A stretch of DNA of 64,000 nucleotides, taken from assembly GCA_013400975.1 (NCBI GenBank), contig WBMZ01014018.1:70294-134293 (forward strand), written 5' to 3'. The translations under genes and the position numbers were made by a program. Positions 1 to 15,200 of this stretch are shown here, in pieces. Under the pieces are notes generated by a model. The model searched no databases and was not told where the DNA came from. It saw only the letters and a program-made list of their open reading frames with translations. Each line of letters opens with the position of its first letter. Position 1 is the stretch's first letter. The DNA is from Atrichornis clamosus. Taxonomy: Eukaryota; Chordata; Aves; Passeriformes; Menuridae.

Positions 1-1170
1 GAAGGTAAAGGATAATCAGGCTCTGGACATCAGCAATGCAGATAATGGATAGTGATGGATGCCTGGCTGCATCCCTGTCCAGCCCTGCTCGAGTTGTGCC
101 CACACCTTCCCAATTTCCATTTGTTTGCCTCAAACTAACACTATTACTTCAGCTGTTACCTGCTGTCTAAGCAGAAATATGAATTTTATTCCAACACAGA
201 TCCATGTGGGATCAGGAGGCAAGGCATGGTCACACGTGGTGGGCAGGTCTCTGCTGGAATGGGTGTCCTTGGAAGTGGCTCAGCCCCCCAACACCCCTCC
301 CTTCTGGCTCCTCAGACCCCAAAACAGGAGCTCCTCTCCCCCCTAGACCCACAGGCTATGTTCCCGTCCCACCACCATCAGCTGCAGCTGGAGCTGGGTA
401 GGAGCCTCAGTGCAGGGTGGGGCAAAAATCTCTCATTGCATTGCGATAGTTTTTACAAGGGTAAAAAAAAAAGGGGGAACAGGATTGTCTGAAGAAGCAA
501 TTTCTTTTTCTGCTTTGGCAAGAAGTGCCTGTTTTCAGTAGGGAAAAAAAAAAGCCAGCATTTTCATTAAAAATTTGAAAATGCTGAAGACCCAAAACTT
601 CCCAGCCAAAAATACCCAGCTGAAGCCAAAAAGCTTTCCATTTCTTATTGAAACCAGTCTGTAGAGAGAAAAGAGCTGAAGATTTCTGTGGGAAACCCCA
701 GCATTTTCTAATCTGGCTTTTGAATGTTTGCTTGATTCCTTTCACTGCACTTCAGGTTCAGGATTTACATCTCTTCCAGCAGCCAGCTGAGAGTTAAAAA
801 GGTTCCTTTGCAGGATTTGCTCCTCTTGCTGCTCCCGCCCCAGCCAAAGCCCAGCTCGCCTCCACGGCCACGCGAGGAAACCTCGAAAAACTCTGAGCTC
901 AAAATAAACTCTTTTCCCATTTTACCCTTCCCTCCTCGTCCGGAGGAGTGACAAGTTCTGTGCGTGGGCTCAGCTCTGCTGTGCCCCAGCACGAAGTGGG
1001 GGAACTGATTTAAATGTTCCATCCAGCCCGTACCTGGGATTTTGTGCACCTCTGCCCTCACACGAGTGATGACCAGGTTGGCTGTGTGTGTAGGAGCAGA
1101 TGAAGCGTGATTTATAAGTGATAAACCCTGAAATAATGTAAAGTTCTCAGCAGTGAGGACTTGTGTTTCG

Positions 1171-2076
<906 letters not shown>

Positions 2077-5000
2077 TCAGTGCAAAGACCCCCAAACTGC
2101 TGGGAAACCCCCACTTCCCACCTCAGGAGCCCCCTCTGTTCCTGTGGGAAGGGGTTTCCATCATCACCTGCCCAATATTCCCATTCGCACCAGTTCTAAC
2201 ACATCTGAGCTCCAAGTACCTTTTCAAGACTTTCCCAGTTAGTTTCTCCCTCAGCTTTCCACCCCACAGGCTCTGCTACTCATCTGCCCTGAACATGCTG
2301 ATAAATCTCATTTCTGCCTCTGCACCCCCATCCCGCCTGGGACAGGGCTGGCCTGACACCCCATCAGCCAAATTCCAAAACGTGCCCCCCTGCTTTGACT
2401 GCATGTGCTGAGACTGAGATGTCCAATTCCTCCACCATACGCAGCCTAAAGTCAACACTGGGACTATTTTAACAGGGGGCCTTCGCAAAGGACAACTTAA
2501 GGACTTCAAAAGCTCGACCCCTCGCCTGCCTCTCCCCAGAGCTGTCACGGGGCCATCAAGAGGCAGTTGCTGGGGCTCTGTGCTTTGCTGAGAATTTTAT
2601 AGCTTGTTTTCTTTTCCCGTGGCTTTTATTTGCTCTTCACCCCTGAACAATGCATCTGTGCCATGCCAGCCCACAGCTGGGCCTCTCAGCTCGGCACGGA
2701 GGTGTCACGGCTCTGGGCTTGTCACCTTCCTTCAGAGCAGAGACATCTTAATCCCTCATTCCTTCCTGTTTACCTTATGGTGCTGTCCCGACACAAAGCC
2801 ACGCTGTATTTGCTTAATTATCAAATTTCAACCCAGAAAATTACAGTGCAGTTCCGGATTATTTCTTGGGAACAATCCCCAGCTGACACAAGCCCTGACA
2901 GCAAAGGGGAGAGCAGAATCCTCCCTCCACACCCACCCAGCAGGATGGAGCCCGCTCCCTCCATGCTCTGCCATCGGAATTCCTCCGGCTGACGTGGGGA
3001 GGCCAAACCTCACGTCCCACCAAACGCTGGCAGAGCAGGAGCAGCAGCCACCGACGTGCTCATGGTGACAGGAGCGGCCTGGGAGTGCTTTGCCAGCCGT
3101 GAGGGAGTGACATTCCTGACACAGAGTGAGATTCCTGACACGGAGCAGGGCCGCAGCTTTGGACCATGGTTTTCCACTCCTTGGATGAGCCCAGCAGCCC
3201 CCAGGAGCTTTTGTCATCTCCCAAAACAAGGCACGGCCATCAAGGAGCCCGCAGACACGGCTCCTGCATCCAGAGGGAACGGCTGCTGTTCGGATCTGGC
3301 CCAGTCCCACGGACACATGTGCTGATGCTGCACTTCAAAGAAGCACGCACCAGGCCCTTGCTGTGCCCCGCTCGTGGGTTTCCCCCTTCCATGCAAACCT
3401 CAGGAAGAGCAGCCTGCTGTGCCTTCTGGAGCAGCCGCTCAGCCCTGCTCTCCCCTCGGCTCACACGTGCTGAGCAGCCCCAGCCATCACGATGGCTCCC
3501 CCAGAGAAAGGGGGTTCGAGGTGATTCCTGCCCTGCAGAATGCACAAGCAAAGCCTTTGGGAAGGAGGTGGGGGTTTTAAAGTCGCACCTTGTTTTACAG
3601 AGGTGCCCAAGATGCTGACATTGAACCCTTTTCCTGGGCATGCAGGGGGTGCAGGACTCAGGGCTGGTTCCTACACTCAGGGCAGAGCCTGGGGCTGGGA
3701 CACAGGGAATGATCTCCTTGCCATCCCTAACCCCCAAGGCAACACCTGTGCCAATGGCACAGCCTCAGGACTCGGCTCAAGCAGAGGAAAAAAAGATTTA
3801 TATCCTTCATCTGAGCGCTGGTCATCCCTGTTGTGCCCTGTGACCACAGGGGCACCTCTCCATCATTCAAAGCCTCGAGGCTCACGAGCAGCTCTGCCTT
3901 TGGTGCTACAAACCACAGGGTTTAGTCCCTGCTGATCAACACAGGGAGACATTTCTCCTGGGAGTGCCATAGAAGACTTAATCCTTCCTCAAATCTGTTA
4001 GAAATGCATGTTTTCCCAAGAGAATGAAAGCTCACCTCCTCCTAAAACTTGTATTTTAGGAGAGCTGGACTTGGCACTCGAGTATTTTGCAAGATTGCAT
4101 TGGCAAATCCCTTTTTAAAATTCAAAGCTGAGCCCACACGAAGAGAGAGTGAAAATCTTCGCATTTCTTTGGGTCAGCGAGGGTGCGGAAATGTTTTTGC
4201 AAAGCCAGGAAAACAGAACTCTGGGGAATTTTCTCAAGTTCTTTGCTAATATTTCCACTGGTCCCAGCAGGGCAGAGCTGCACAGGAATGCAGACGAATA
4301 AGTGAAGTGTGCAGAGCAATTCATAGCCCTGCTCTCAGGATCAATTTTACATTGATTTTCCAGGGATGGGAAAATCCTGAAGAAGGGAAGAAGCTGAACC
4401 TCCCAATAAGCTGCAAGGAGCTCCCCAAAACAGCCACCCGTCCTCCAGAGGGGTCTCATCCAGTCCTCATCCAGAGTCAACGACCTAAATACTGTGGCTG
4501 CCTTGGGGTACAAACCCTCCAGGGAGGAAGTGAGGGAGGGTGGTCTGGTCCAGCCCCGCTCCATGGGCAGCACAACCTCCCTGTGACTCCTCACGAGTAC
4601 CCAGGGACTCACAGCCTCCACTGTGACTTCTCAGCTTTTTTGGCTCCATCAGCTCAGCCTTGGTTCTGTCCCTTCCTTCCCCAGGCACTCCCAGGGCCCT
4701 GAGGAAACAGCTGGGCACTGGTTCCTTCCTAACCCCACACCCCTGGCAGCTTTTCCAGCATCCATCCCCTGCTGATCCACCTGTTTCTGCAGGAAAAGGG
4801 TCCAAATTAGCTCAGGGAGAGTGGCTTTAACTGTAATCACTGTCTCCTGTGTTCATGCTGAGTGCCTGGGCTGGAGTGGCCAGTGCTGTGCCCCACTGGC
4901 CACCAGCCAGGGCGAGCTGGCAGCTCTGCCTGTAGCCTGATGTGTTTGCAGATGCCCAGTGGGATAGGCTTGGTCTGACTGAAGGAAAAGACCCCTCCTA

Positions 5001-6119
5001 TTTTCTCCCGACAATAGCACATAGGGACGGAGGAATGAGGGCAGTGCAACAAATGACCCATCCAGGCGTCAGGAAGTCCTTGTGGGGACACGGCTGGGAC
5101 GTGTCCTGGTGGGATCCATGGCTCTGGAGGTGCCGAGTGCGGGCACTGCCCGGGCACACCGGGCGCACCCCGCAGCGGGAGGGGAGGGGTTTGGGTCCCA
5201 GCTCCGGATCCGTGCGCAGTGCCCGGGGCGTGCGGCTCCCCCGGGCACATTTTCCCTGGACAGAGGCGCTCAGGAGACGCGGCCCCCGCCCTCCCTCTCT
5301 CCCTCCCCCGCTCCCTCCCCTGGCCGAGGTTAATCCCCTGCTGTGCTGAAGCCTTTTGCCTTGTTCCTAACATGACTTGGCCTGGCTTTAATTTTCAGCC
5401 ACTGCTTCTTGGGTTGAATTTCCCTGAATTAAAGTGGCTCTTTAGCTACCCAGCTTTTCTTTCTATGAACGTTTTGTCGGCTGTAATACAATCACCTCCC
5501 AGGACTGGCATCACCTCCACTCCCCACGCTGGTGTAGAAGACACCCCCGCAAGGGCTGCACACCCAGCTATGAGTAAAACATGGGCCAGGTGCTGAGAGC
5601 CCTCCAATGAATGATTTTGGCTCCAGTTGCTCCACTAAGCCCAGTCCTGCTGTCTTCTGCTCTCTTCTTTCTCTTAGTCTGCCAAGGACCTCACAAGCCT
5701 TTTGTTCACTGACTTTATTGTGCACAGATGCACAGAGCTTCATCAGAGACCCTCTACCTGAGCTGCCAGGCTCGGATATGAATAACCAGATTTCATTTAA
5801 ACACGGATGTTCAGAAACCTGGAGAAGGTTGGAGTGGAAAAGAGGACAGCTGAGGTTTGGAGCCGGGTGAAGAAAGCTGCGCAGAACCTTCTCTGCATTA
5901 AAACCACTGACTTGGTCAAATTAATCCCTCAAAGAAGGTCAAGGTGGGCAGGATTTTCCATGTGGGAGAAGGAAGGAGGTACATGAATAGAGGAGCAGGC
6001 TGGAGCTGTGTGGTGGGAGCTGTGGTTGTGGTCTTTGTGCTGCCCCACATCCCCCGGGCCGCGCGTCCCAGCGCCCTGCGTCTCCCAGGACGAATTCCTC
6101 TCCGTGGTTTTCATTCAGC

Positions 6120-6260
6120 AATGACAATGCTGCCCTTTCAAAAGACCCCACCCTCCCAAAGCTTATATTTTGGCAATTTTCAAAATGCAAATTGCTTTTT
6201 AAACAAACGAAAACCCCAAAACATTTTGTTTTAATTTTTGCAAACAATAATTCAGGGGAG
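6120..6260. promoter_or_regulatory. AT-rich island with octamer-like motif (candidate regulatory)
   Basis: An island of A/T-rich, non-repetitive sequence sits in GC-rich surroundings. It contains AAATGCAAATTG at about 6183-6194 and AAACAATAATTC at about 6242-6253, resembling POU and SOX sites. Function is inferred from composition and motifs only. Confidence 0.2.
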
Positions 6261-7351
6261 GGGGGAAGGAAAAGGGGAGGATGGAAGAATCCAGAGGCTG
6301 AAAACAATCTCTAAATTTGACTTGAATTTACGAACAGTCTCAGTCTCCTTAAAATTATCCTTTTCAGAAACACGTTTTTTCCCCCAGAAAGTTGCTAGTT
6401 CAGCCTGAACCATTATTTCCCTTGTGCAGGAGCAGTCCTGGTGTGCATGGTCCTGGCCCCAGAGAGGGACACCCTGCCTGTGCCCATCCTGGGGGGCTCT
6501 GCTCCCAGGGCACCCCCAAAGATTTCTTCAAGGATGTTATTTTTGAGGACTGGTCCAGGAAACAGCCACCCTTAAGTCAAAGAGAGGGGACAACAGAGGT
6601 GAAGCAGCTAGAGCCAGCAGAGACCTTGCTGGAGTGGGAATTAAGGAGAAATCCCCAGTGGAGAGAGCAGGAGAATGTCCCTGGTCCACTAGTGTCCCTT
6701 CAAGCCTGCTGCCAAGTGGTTTGAGGTTTTGGAGCAGCTGGGCAGGAACCTGGACCTGCTGGATGAGCTCTCACATCACTGGACCGCACCAGTCCAGCAC
6801 AGGCTGTGCCCAGTGAGTGATCCTGGGTGGGGTGGGCCTGCAGGGATCCCTCCTGGGGGTTTGGATGCTGCCCAAGCTGGGGAGAGGGTTTCTGTCCATG
6901 CTTCCTGCAGCAGAATGGCCAAGCATGGATGAACAGCAGCGGCAAAGTCCTGCGGGATAGAGGCACCACACATGGCCTTGGGAGCTTGGATCCATTGGGA
7001 TTGAGCTCTTGGATCCAGCTGTCCTTGCAGGACAGGCGGCCCCGTGCCCTCCCGTGAGCCCCAGGCCACCACAGCCCCCCTTGGCCAGCACTAAACAGAA
7101 GCCTTTGCTCAGGAAGTTCATTTGTGTGAGCTGTGGAGTCTGGGCGAGGAGCAGGCTCGGAGGTTGGTTTGGGTGGCTCAGGCGAGGGGAAATCCAGGGG
7201 GGCGTGGTGGCTGTGAGGGGGAGACGCAAGGTCTGCGCCAGCCCCAGGTTTTCCTGGCAGTCAGAGCTAAAGGATGGAGGGAAGGGTGTGGACACACCAC
7301 AAAAAATGCAGCTGTGAGTGGCATGGCCCACGAGCCCAGAGCCACAGAGCT

Positions 7352-7371
7352 GCAGCAGCAGCAGCAGCAGC
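7352..7371. repeat. (CAG)n microsatellite
   Basis: There are six to seven perfect GCA units. It is intronic, so not a polyglutamine tract. Confidence 0.9.
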
Positions 7372-10300
7372 GAGGGTGCGCTGGGCTGGGGGGAGGGAAG
7401 GAAAGCCAGAGCCCCACCCTTGCTGGGACCCCCTCTGGTGGGGGGGAAGGCTTTTGGGGCAGCCCCTCACACCCTGACCTACTCCTCGTGAGGCCAAAGG
7501 GCTCTGACCCCTCTGCGCCCCTGAGAGCCAGGAACAGCCAAACTGCAAAAGTAGGAGAGGCAAGAGAGAAGGATCCTGGGGAGAAACACACTGAGAGCAT
7601 CTCCCCCTCGGCACGGACAGGGCTTGGGGAACTGAAGAGTTTGCCAGGCCTGAAAAACCTGAGGAATGGCAATTCTATGGAAAAGCTCTGGACGAGATGT
7701 CCTCAGAGTGACTCAGGACCTCCCTGGGGAGGCTGCACAGCCCAAGTGCCCTTCACTTCCCACTTTGCCAGTTCCCAAATCCCTGCGTGCCTCAGGGACA
7801 GAGAGGCCCTGGAGGTGTCCCGCTGCCGACGTTGGTTCTGCAAAGTGTAAACAACTCTCTGTGGCACTGAAGTTGGTAACAGCAACAGGTGATTTCCAGT
7901 GATAAGACCCTCATTCAGTTCTACATAAAAACCAGCCAGACTCACTGTTTGGACTGAAATGTTTGAGACTGGGTGTCTGAGTCAGGCTGAATATTTCTAG
8001 AAAAGTCCCTGCTAAAATGATTCAGCTGGTAATGAGAAACAAGGCTAGTGAAAAATACTGGGTTGTGCCAATGCTAACAAGTTTGGGGATTTATTTCCTT
8101 AAAAGAAATCTATTTCCCTTATATTTGAAGCCAAGGCTTAAAAAGAAAAACATTGCTCTCTGGTAGGGATGTGTCTTTTGCTGTCTCTAGGAAGAGCTGC
8201 TCAAGCTTGGCTGCGTTCCTCAGTCCCTGAAAACTGGGGGGACATGTTCGGTCAAAGCTGATGGGGTTTTGTAGCTGAATGCCCCGAAAATCTTATTTTC
8301 ACTGGCCAAACCAAGCTTAAAACCAAGCCTGTAGACACAGGGCAGGGGATGCTTGTCCTGCTGGCGGACTCAGGTGCTGAGTGTGGCAGTGCCAACCCAC
8401 CCTGATCCCTCCTGCCTGAGGTTCACCTCCATCCATCAGCACTTCCCAATGGAGCCCTGCCCTGCCACGGGCTGTGTCAGGCCATCAGCAGGAAAGGTGA
8501 ACTTCCAGTGGGGAGTGGGGAGGACAAGCAAATGCCAAAGATCAGAGCTTGACAGATCCAAGAATGGATGTGTTTTGGGGAGTGCCTTCACCCCAGCAGA
8601 CAATAGGGGTACACCAGGCATGTCCATCAACACCCGAGGGCAGATGAAATTCCGCCCATCCAAACTGGGCAGCAGATGGACAGCTTGGCATGGCCATCTC
8701 CCAAAATGTGGGCTCTGGTTCTGAGAGCAGACACAGGGAGAAAGTCCAGAGCTGTTCACAGACCAAACCCCAAAGAGGAAAGGACAAGTCCTGTCAGATC
8801 AGCTGCTGGGGGTTAATTGTCAACACTCAGAATTATCACCTTTTCTCCAGCATGGTGAGACCGAAGCTCTTCCCAACAGCACAAGGTCCCTTTGGAGAGC
8901 CCCTGGCAGCTGCCAGCCAGGCACTGTGGCTGCCTGTCCATCCTCCAGCCATGGGAGCTGATCCCAAAAGCCACGGACACTACTGGGAGCTTAACCTGCC
9001 GTGGGAACCTGTCGGACTGGGGGCTGGCATATGCTTTTATTAATTCCATGGAGGGAGATATTTTCATAACTGTTTCCACATTTATCAGTTCCAGCCTGGA
9101 CTGGAGCACCAAAACCTCCCTAGGTATTTCCTGGCTGTACATGTGGTATTTCTGGCCCCACAGGAAGCACCAGAGGAGCAACAGCAAGACTTATTCCTGG
9201 GAGATTTACAGCTCCCAGATATTCGGATTTTCAGCCAGATTTGAACAATCTCTGGGCAGTGAAGCTCTCCCCACTGCCAGCCAGCACACGTGGCAAACAG
9301 CTGCTGGCAGCCAGCGAGGTCCAACTGATTTGTGTGCTCCTTCCTGGAACCCTTGGGGACACGTCCAGTGACCTGCGATGGCTCCTTCAAGGCCACCAGG
9401 CAGCAGAGTGTCCATCAGCGGGGACGGGACTGGATGAGAAACCTACGGGCCTGTAGTGTTGCATTGAAATGTTGGGATTTGTGGCAGCCTCTCACCCAAG
9501 GCATTTCATCCCAAGACAAAAGCAGTCTTACTCAATACAGGATGGGGATCACAGAGCCAGCCGTGCCCTGGTGCAGCACACACGGCTGTACTCACAGTGC
9601 CTGGAAATGGGCTGTAAATCGCCCTCGCTTCCTCCGCACTGCTGGGAGGAGACATCACTGCCCTGAGACTGCAGCAGAGTCTTCTCCCACCCAGAGCACC
9701 TCTGGGAGCTGCCTGGAGATGAGGCCTTCAGCCTCGTCATGAGTCTGCCTCAACAAGGGCTGCAGGAGCCCCCTCTGAGCGCTGGGATGAGAGCTCCAGG
9801 TGGGTCTCACCTGAGGGCTGCTCTGTGGCTGGGGAAGGCCCTGCTCGTGCCCTGCACTGATTGCCCCCAGATCCAGGTCCTGCTGTGACCAGTGAAGGGA
9901 TGGCACTCACAAGCATGTCCAGCAAAAGCTTTGAGCAGGATTTGATTTGGATTTGACCAGGAGATTTTTTCTGCTAATCAGGTGTTGTGCAGAAGGTTTG
10001 CAGATAAGCTTCAGATTGGAAAGAGCTTAATACTTTTTTTTTCCATTTTTTTGAGAAGGGAAAAGTCAAGAAGTGAACTCTTTATTTCACTCTGGGAGAT
10101 GATACCAGACTGTCATCGACTTGCCTTATTTAATTGCACCATCCAAACCCAGTCTCCTGAGATTGTCAATCCTTTGAAATGAATTGTTTGTGTCCAATCA
10201 TTCATCCAGACGCCATCCAAAGGCAGGAGCTGATGGAAGAACTCACTCCACAATCCGTGGATTATCAGAGACAGCACACAGCCTCCAGTCCCCACTCTGC

Positions 10301-12080
10301 CCCCCCAGCCCAGCTCCAAGGTGCTCCTTAAGAGTCAGTGTTTATTTAGAGCCTGAGGGGAATCCACTTGGGAACAATTCACCCACTTAGGCTCTGGCCT
10401 TGTGGTTTCCCTCTTATCTGGTGCAGATCTCAGCAGCTGCTTCCCTCAACTGCTCCGGGGGTTGTGGTGCTTTCCAAGACCTTTCTCCTCTCTATACCCC
10501 ACACCTTGGTGTTTCCTGTCCAGCCTGGCAGCCTCATGGGCAGTTCTGAAACTCTGAAGGTTGAGGGGATGCTTTTCAAACTGCCAAAATCCTCACCCCA
10601 GTCCCCAAGGGCTTGGTCTCATCAATACTTCTGTGTTTTTGTAAAACTAGAGCCCTGCAGCTCAAAAGGGGAGCACGTGGTGGGGCTGAGCACTGCAAAC
10701 CCCCAGGTGATGCTCCAGGACATTTTCCTATAAGCTTTCCTACATTGCTGATCCAGGAGGGATCAGCCATTTGAGTGCTAAAGCCACAGCACAAACACTG
10801 AAAGAATTTGCTCATTCAGAGCAAAGGTTACCTGAAATGCAAAAGGTTGATAATGCAGCCAGCCCAGCGGAGAGTCAAAGGCTTTTCCAAACTGTGTGTA
10901 AACTGTTCATCCCAGAAGGAGCAGGGACACAAACAGCCTTAGCTGTGCTTCCCCAGTGCCCCAGGGAGCCGGGAAACTTGGCCGTGGTTCCCCACAGCCA
11001 GGGGTGAAGGCAATGCGAGGCGGTTTTAAACCAGCTCAGGCTGTGCTTGCCCCAGGGCAGACCCGGCTTAAAGCGCTGCCGCTCCCGTGCCCAGTCCCTG
11101 CTCATTCAGCCTCCTGTGAGGCCGGGCTCTGCCGGGCTCCACTTTACCAACAGTGTTCAGGAACGTGTTGTGTGTTTTTAACCCTAGATCATTTCCCAGT
11201 CTTCCCTGGAGCAGGGCCAGGGGAATTGTTAAACCAGCCCCAGCCAGCCCCACTTCCGAAGGGACCCTGCAGCCGGGAACCACGGGATGCTGCTGCATTC
11301 GGCACAACCCATGGCTGATCACCCCTCCCCAAAACGAGCAGCATCCCCACCAAGGTGCCACTGTACCACAACCACCTCTCTGAACACCAGCTCCTGCAGG
11401 ATTTCCCTCTGGAGCACGAGCCTGCACCACTTTCTCCTTTAACGACCCTCTTGTCCTTTCCCCACCGCGGGTTTGATGCTGCCTTCCCTCCTGTCTGCCA
11501 GGATCCCAGGGCTTCATCGTCCCAGGCAGTGCCAGTGGCTGCTGCTGTGTATTTACACCCCCAGACCCCAGTCCCCGTGGCAGCAAGGAGAAGGGGACCC
11601 CTACCCAGAAGAGAGCATCCTCCTTGGAGCTGGGAAAGCATGTTATCCTGCAGGCACATCCCAGGGCCACAGCAGGGACAAAAGGCCCAGGGAGGGGGCT
11701 CTGCAAGTGGTCTCCTCTGTTTTGTCACACCTTGTCTGGGAGATGTTCCTGCCTGTGCCTTGCCTGGGAGATGGAGCTCAGGGTGGCTCCAGGAGCGCTC
11801 CCGCAGCCTCCTGCCCTTCCCCGTGAGTGACAAACCTCAGCTTGGCCACTCGAGGTGCCAGACAGTACCACAAGCCTGACAGATGACGGCTCTGGGAAGG
11901 GCTCTGGTTTCTCTGGAGGCCGAGCTGGCTCGGGGGAGCCGTTGGCAGCTCAGCGCCTTCGTTTCCGCCCGGACAGAGCCTCTGTGCCGGGGAGAGGCTG
12001 GCCCTGGGCTGGGCCCGGTGCTGCGCGGCCTGGGCTCGGCCACCGCTGCCAGAGGCTCCTTCCTCGGAGAGGAGGTGCTC

Positions 12081-12293
12081 CGCAGCACTGCTCCTGTTCC
12101 CAACACAGCTTTCGTTCCCAACACAGCTTCTGTTCCTTCTGTTCCCAACACAGCTCCTGTTCCCAGCACAGCTCCTGTTCCCAGCACAGCTCCCATATCC
12201 AGCACAGCTCCTGTTCCCAGCACAGCTCCCATACCCAGCACAGCTCCTGTTCCCAGCACAGCTTCCATTCCCAGCACAGCTCCCCTTCCCAGG
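12081..12293. repeat. 18-bp minisatellite
   Basis: Eleven units of a CCCAGCACAGCTCCTGTT type begin at 12081, 12099, 12117, 12144 and then every 18 bases to 12270. A 9-base half unit is inserted at 12135. Units at 12180-12251 alternate between CCCATA and CCTGTT endings, so a 36-bp higher-order unit has itself duplicated. It is intronic and not coding. Confidence 0.95.
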
Positions 12294-15200
12294 CTGGAGG
12301 CCAGGCCAGGAGAACCAGGAACACTCAGCTCTGCCTGTGCCATCCCCAGCTGCAAAGCCAGGATGTCCTGATAAGACACATGTCCTGATAAGACCCTGAT
12401 GCCTTGAGCCACCCTAAGCTCCCAGAGCTGAAACTGAGAGTCACCCATTTTTGGAAAATGTTTTCCAACCCTCTTCCATTAATTACTGCATTTAAAAATA
12501 GATGAGTGCTTTGTAGCACTGGTTTCTTGCAGCAGCTCTTGTGCAGAGGAGAACCAGAGTCTTCCAGAGCAGAGATTAAGCACCACTTATCCAAAATAAG
12601 TCTTGATATCCCCTGCATGGCGGGTCCCTCTTTCCTGGCAGTGACATTCCTGAATCACTTTGGGCTGGTTCACTTCACCACCCAGCCCTGGAAGGGCCCG
12701 AGCTTGGGCAAATCTGCCAAGTGCTGTGCTGAGGCAGGAGTGCGCACAGGAAACACCATCCCAGGAGCCTGGGGCTGGGCACCAGCACACCTCCCTCTTG
12801 TGCCAGTAAAAGGCAGTAGATTGCTGCTGATTAATCCCCGATCAATCAATCCTGCAGTGACTGTGAAAGGGGGGCCATCCATCCCCCAGTGCTCGGCTGG
12901 AGGAGGGTGGAAGCTGATCACTGGCGCAGGGGTTTCTCCCTCTGCTCTGCCCTTTTTTCTGCTCTGCCAACACCCCAAAATTCAGCAGCTGTTGATTCCA
13001 AGGCAACGAGCAGAGCCAGAGCTCCCCTCTTCCAGCCCACTCGTGGCCACCACTGCGTGTTCCAGGGCATGGGCACTCCCTGCCCTGGCCATCCCAGCTG
13101 GTGACAAACTGCACCATCCCATTCCCTGTGCTCTGGCACATGAGCAAACACCACCAGATGCAGGGAAGGTCCTGCCATGGTTTGGCCAATCCTGGCCAAG
13201 CTGCTCAACTCTGCTGTGCCTCAGTTTCCCTTTCTGGAAGTAGAGACCCTGGGAGGGTTTTGTTGTGGCAAAGGCTGAGAGCTCTGGGTACCAGGAGCCA
13301 GAACTGGATCTGCAGAAAGATGGTAGATGACATAAAAATTCAGCTCTAGCTGGGAAACCTCAACAGAGATGGATTTTAATTCTGCTTCCAAGTTTTCCAA
13401 AACCTGCGCTAATCCTGCAACTCAGTCCATCGTAGTGGTTGGTGGGGTGAGCATCCACTTCCCATCCCACAGTCACCTGGACCCGGTGTCATTCCGGGCT
13501 GGCTTTTGAAAAGCCCTACAGGTGTGAAGAGCTGTGTTTGCTCAGGGATATTCGCACCTTCGGGGCTGTGGACAAAGCTCTCCTCTGTGACCTGGGTAAA
13601 CAGAGCTATCTTATCTCCGGGACACTATCGGGGCATCCGAGAGAGAAGGAAAACTCCAGCTGATGTGCCTGACCTCCCGGTTGTTATCCTCGGCAGGGAC
13701 AGGGCAGTGTTTCAGGGAGGTTTGGGACGAGCTGTCTGCCCTGCTCCCTCCCAGCTTTCTGCTCCCGGGCGGTCCTGGGGCTCCCGGGCAAGGCACTGCT
13801 GTATTTTGTTTTCCTGGAGATTGGAGTTTTATCCAAAGCTGACAGGTTTATCCTGCCTTATCAGGGGAGCAGTGCTACTGTTGATGGTTTTCGGTAACAG
13901 GCCCTGGGCAGAAATGTTGATTGTGCCTGGGCTCGGGTAGGTCAGGGAGGAGGGCGGGCTGAGCTCGGCATCCTCTGCCCACTGCGGGGGTGTTTTCCTG
14001 GAATGCAGCACCATGGTCCATGCAGGAATGGGACTGTCCTGCACTGTCCTGCCATGTGTGACACGAAGACCCCACCACTCATATCCCACCCCCTGCGAGG
14101 GAGCAGCTGTCAGCCCGGGGGTCCCACACACACGGGTCTATCTGTGGAACATTTCACCTCCCCACTTTCCCTCACATTGCCATGGGATATCTTTTTTTTC
14201 TGTCCTCCTCCTCCTCAGCTGGCCAGTGACGGCCTGTGCTGGCTGGAAGCTCACCCCACAGGTGGATCTGGGCTGCTGTACATGATGGGCTCTCACTTGA
14301 AGGTTCAGCAGCCCTGAACTCCTCAGAGGCACCATCTCCAGGAGCTCCTGGTCTGTGTGTGCTCATCCCTCCCAGCAGCTGTTGTCCACTGCCCCAGGGT
14401 TGCGGGATAGCAGAGGTGTGAGGCTCCTTAGGGAAAGAATTGATGAGCTGGAAATACGAGTCGCTCTGGGGTCATGGGCCGTGTTGTAGGGCAGGGACTT
14501 CAAGCTAAGTCTCCTCGACCTTAAACCAGTGTTTGAGCCTAGTCCTGAGGGCACAGATGGAAAAATGCCTCGTGGTGCAGGAAGAGCGGAATGGGTGGGT
14601 GTGGACACAGAGCCAGCACCAGAGGACAACCCGTGAAGGACACTCAGCTCCTGGAGATCTGGGCTGGGAGTGATCCCATTGACCCAGCACCACCAAGGGT
14701 GAAGCAGGCAGACATCTACTCAGTCCTGAAGCAAAGCCACCAAATCTGACCCCAGAGCCTCCCTCGAGCCAGGACAATGCACCTGGAAAGGCAGCAGCAC
14801 TTCATGCCCAGCTCAGAGCCTGCAGCTGCCTGCACGACTTTAGGGGTCATTCAGGGCAAACTTTGAAGGCTTGAAGTCAAAACACAGCCCCAGGAAGGCT
14901 GTTCCTCTGCTTCTGAGGGATTTAATTCCAGATCAAAGCTAGTCAAACACAGGGATTTCCCAGCTTTTCTGCTGGGATCAACCTCCCATGCATGCCACGG
15001 CCCTGGGACACTGCCTTGGCCGGCCTGGCCCTTGCTGCTTCCTTCACCCAGGCAGGGGAGGCCAGGAAAGACCAGGACTGTGTGAAGAGGATGGTTAATC
15101 CCTGGATGTGACGGTGTTCCTGGCAGCTGGGCAGGTCTTTGGAGAGGAGCTTGACATGAAGGCCCAGACACATAAAGCTGCTTGTGCTTCAGGGCAGCAA

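Noticed and set aside
7352..7371. CAG run as a coding polyglutamine
   Set aside because: It lies deep in the NTN1 intron with no supporting exon signals.
11189..12448. Long frames with repeated PSTAPV or LGTGAV peptides
   Set aside because: The peptides are just the 18-bp minisatellite read in different frames (18 is divisible by 3, so no stops arise).
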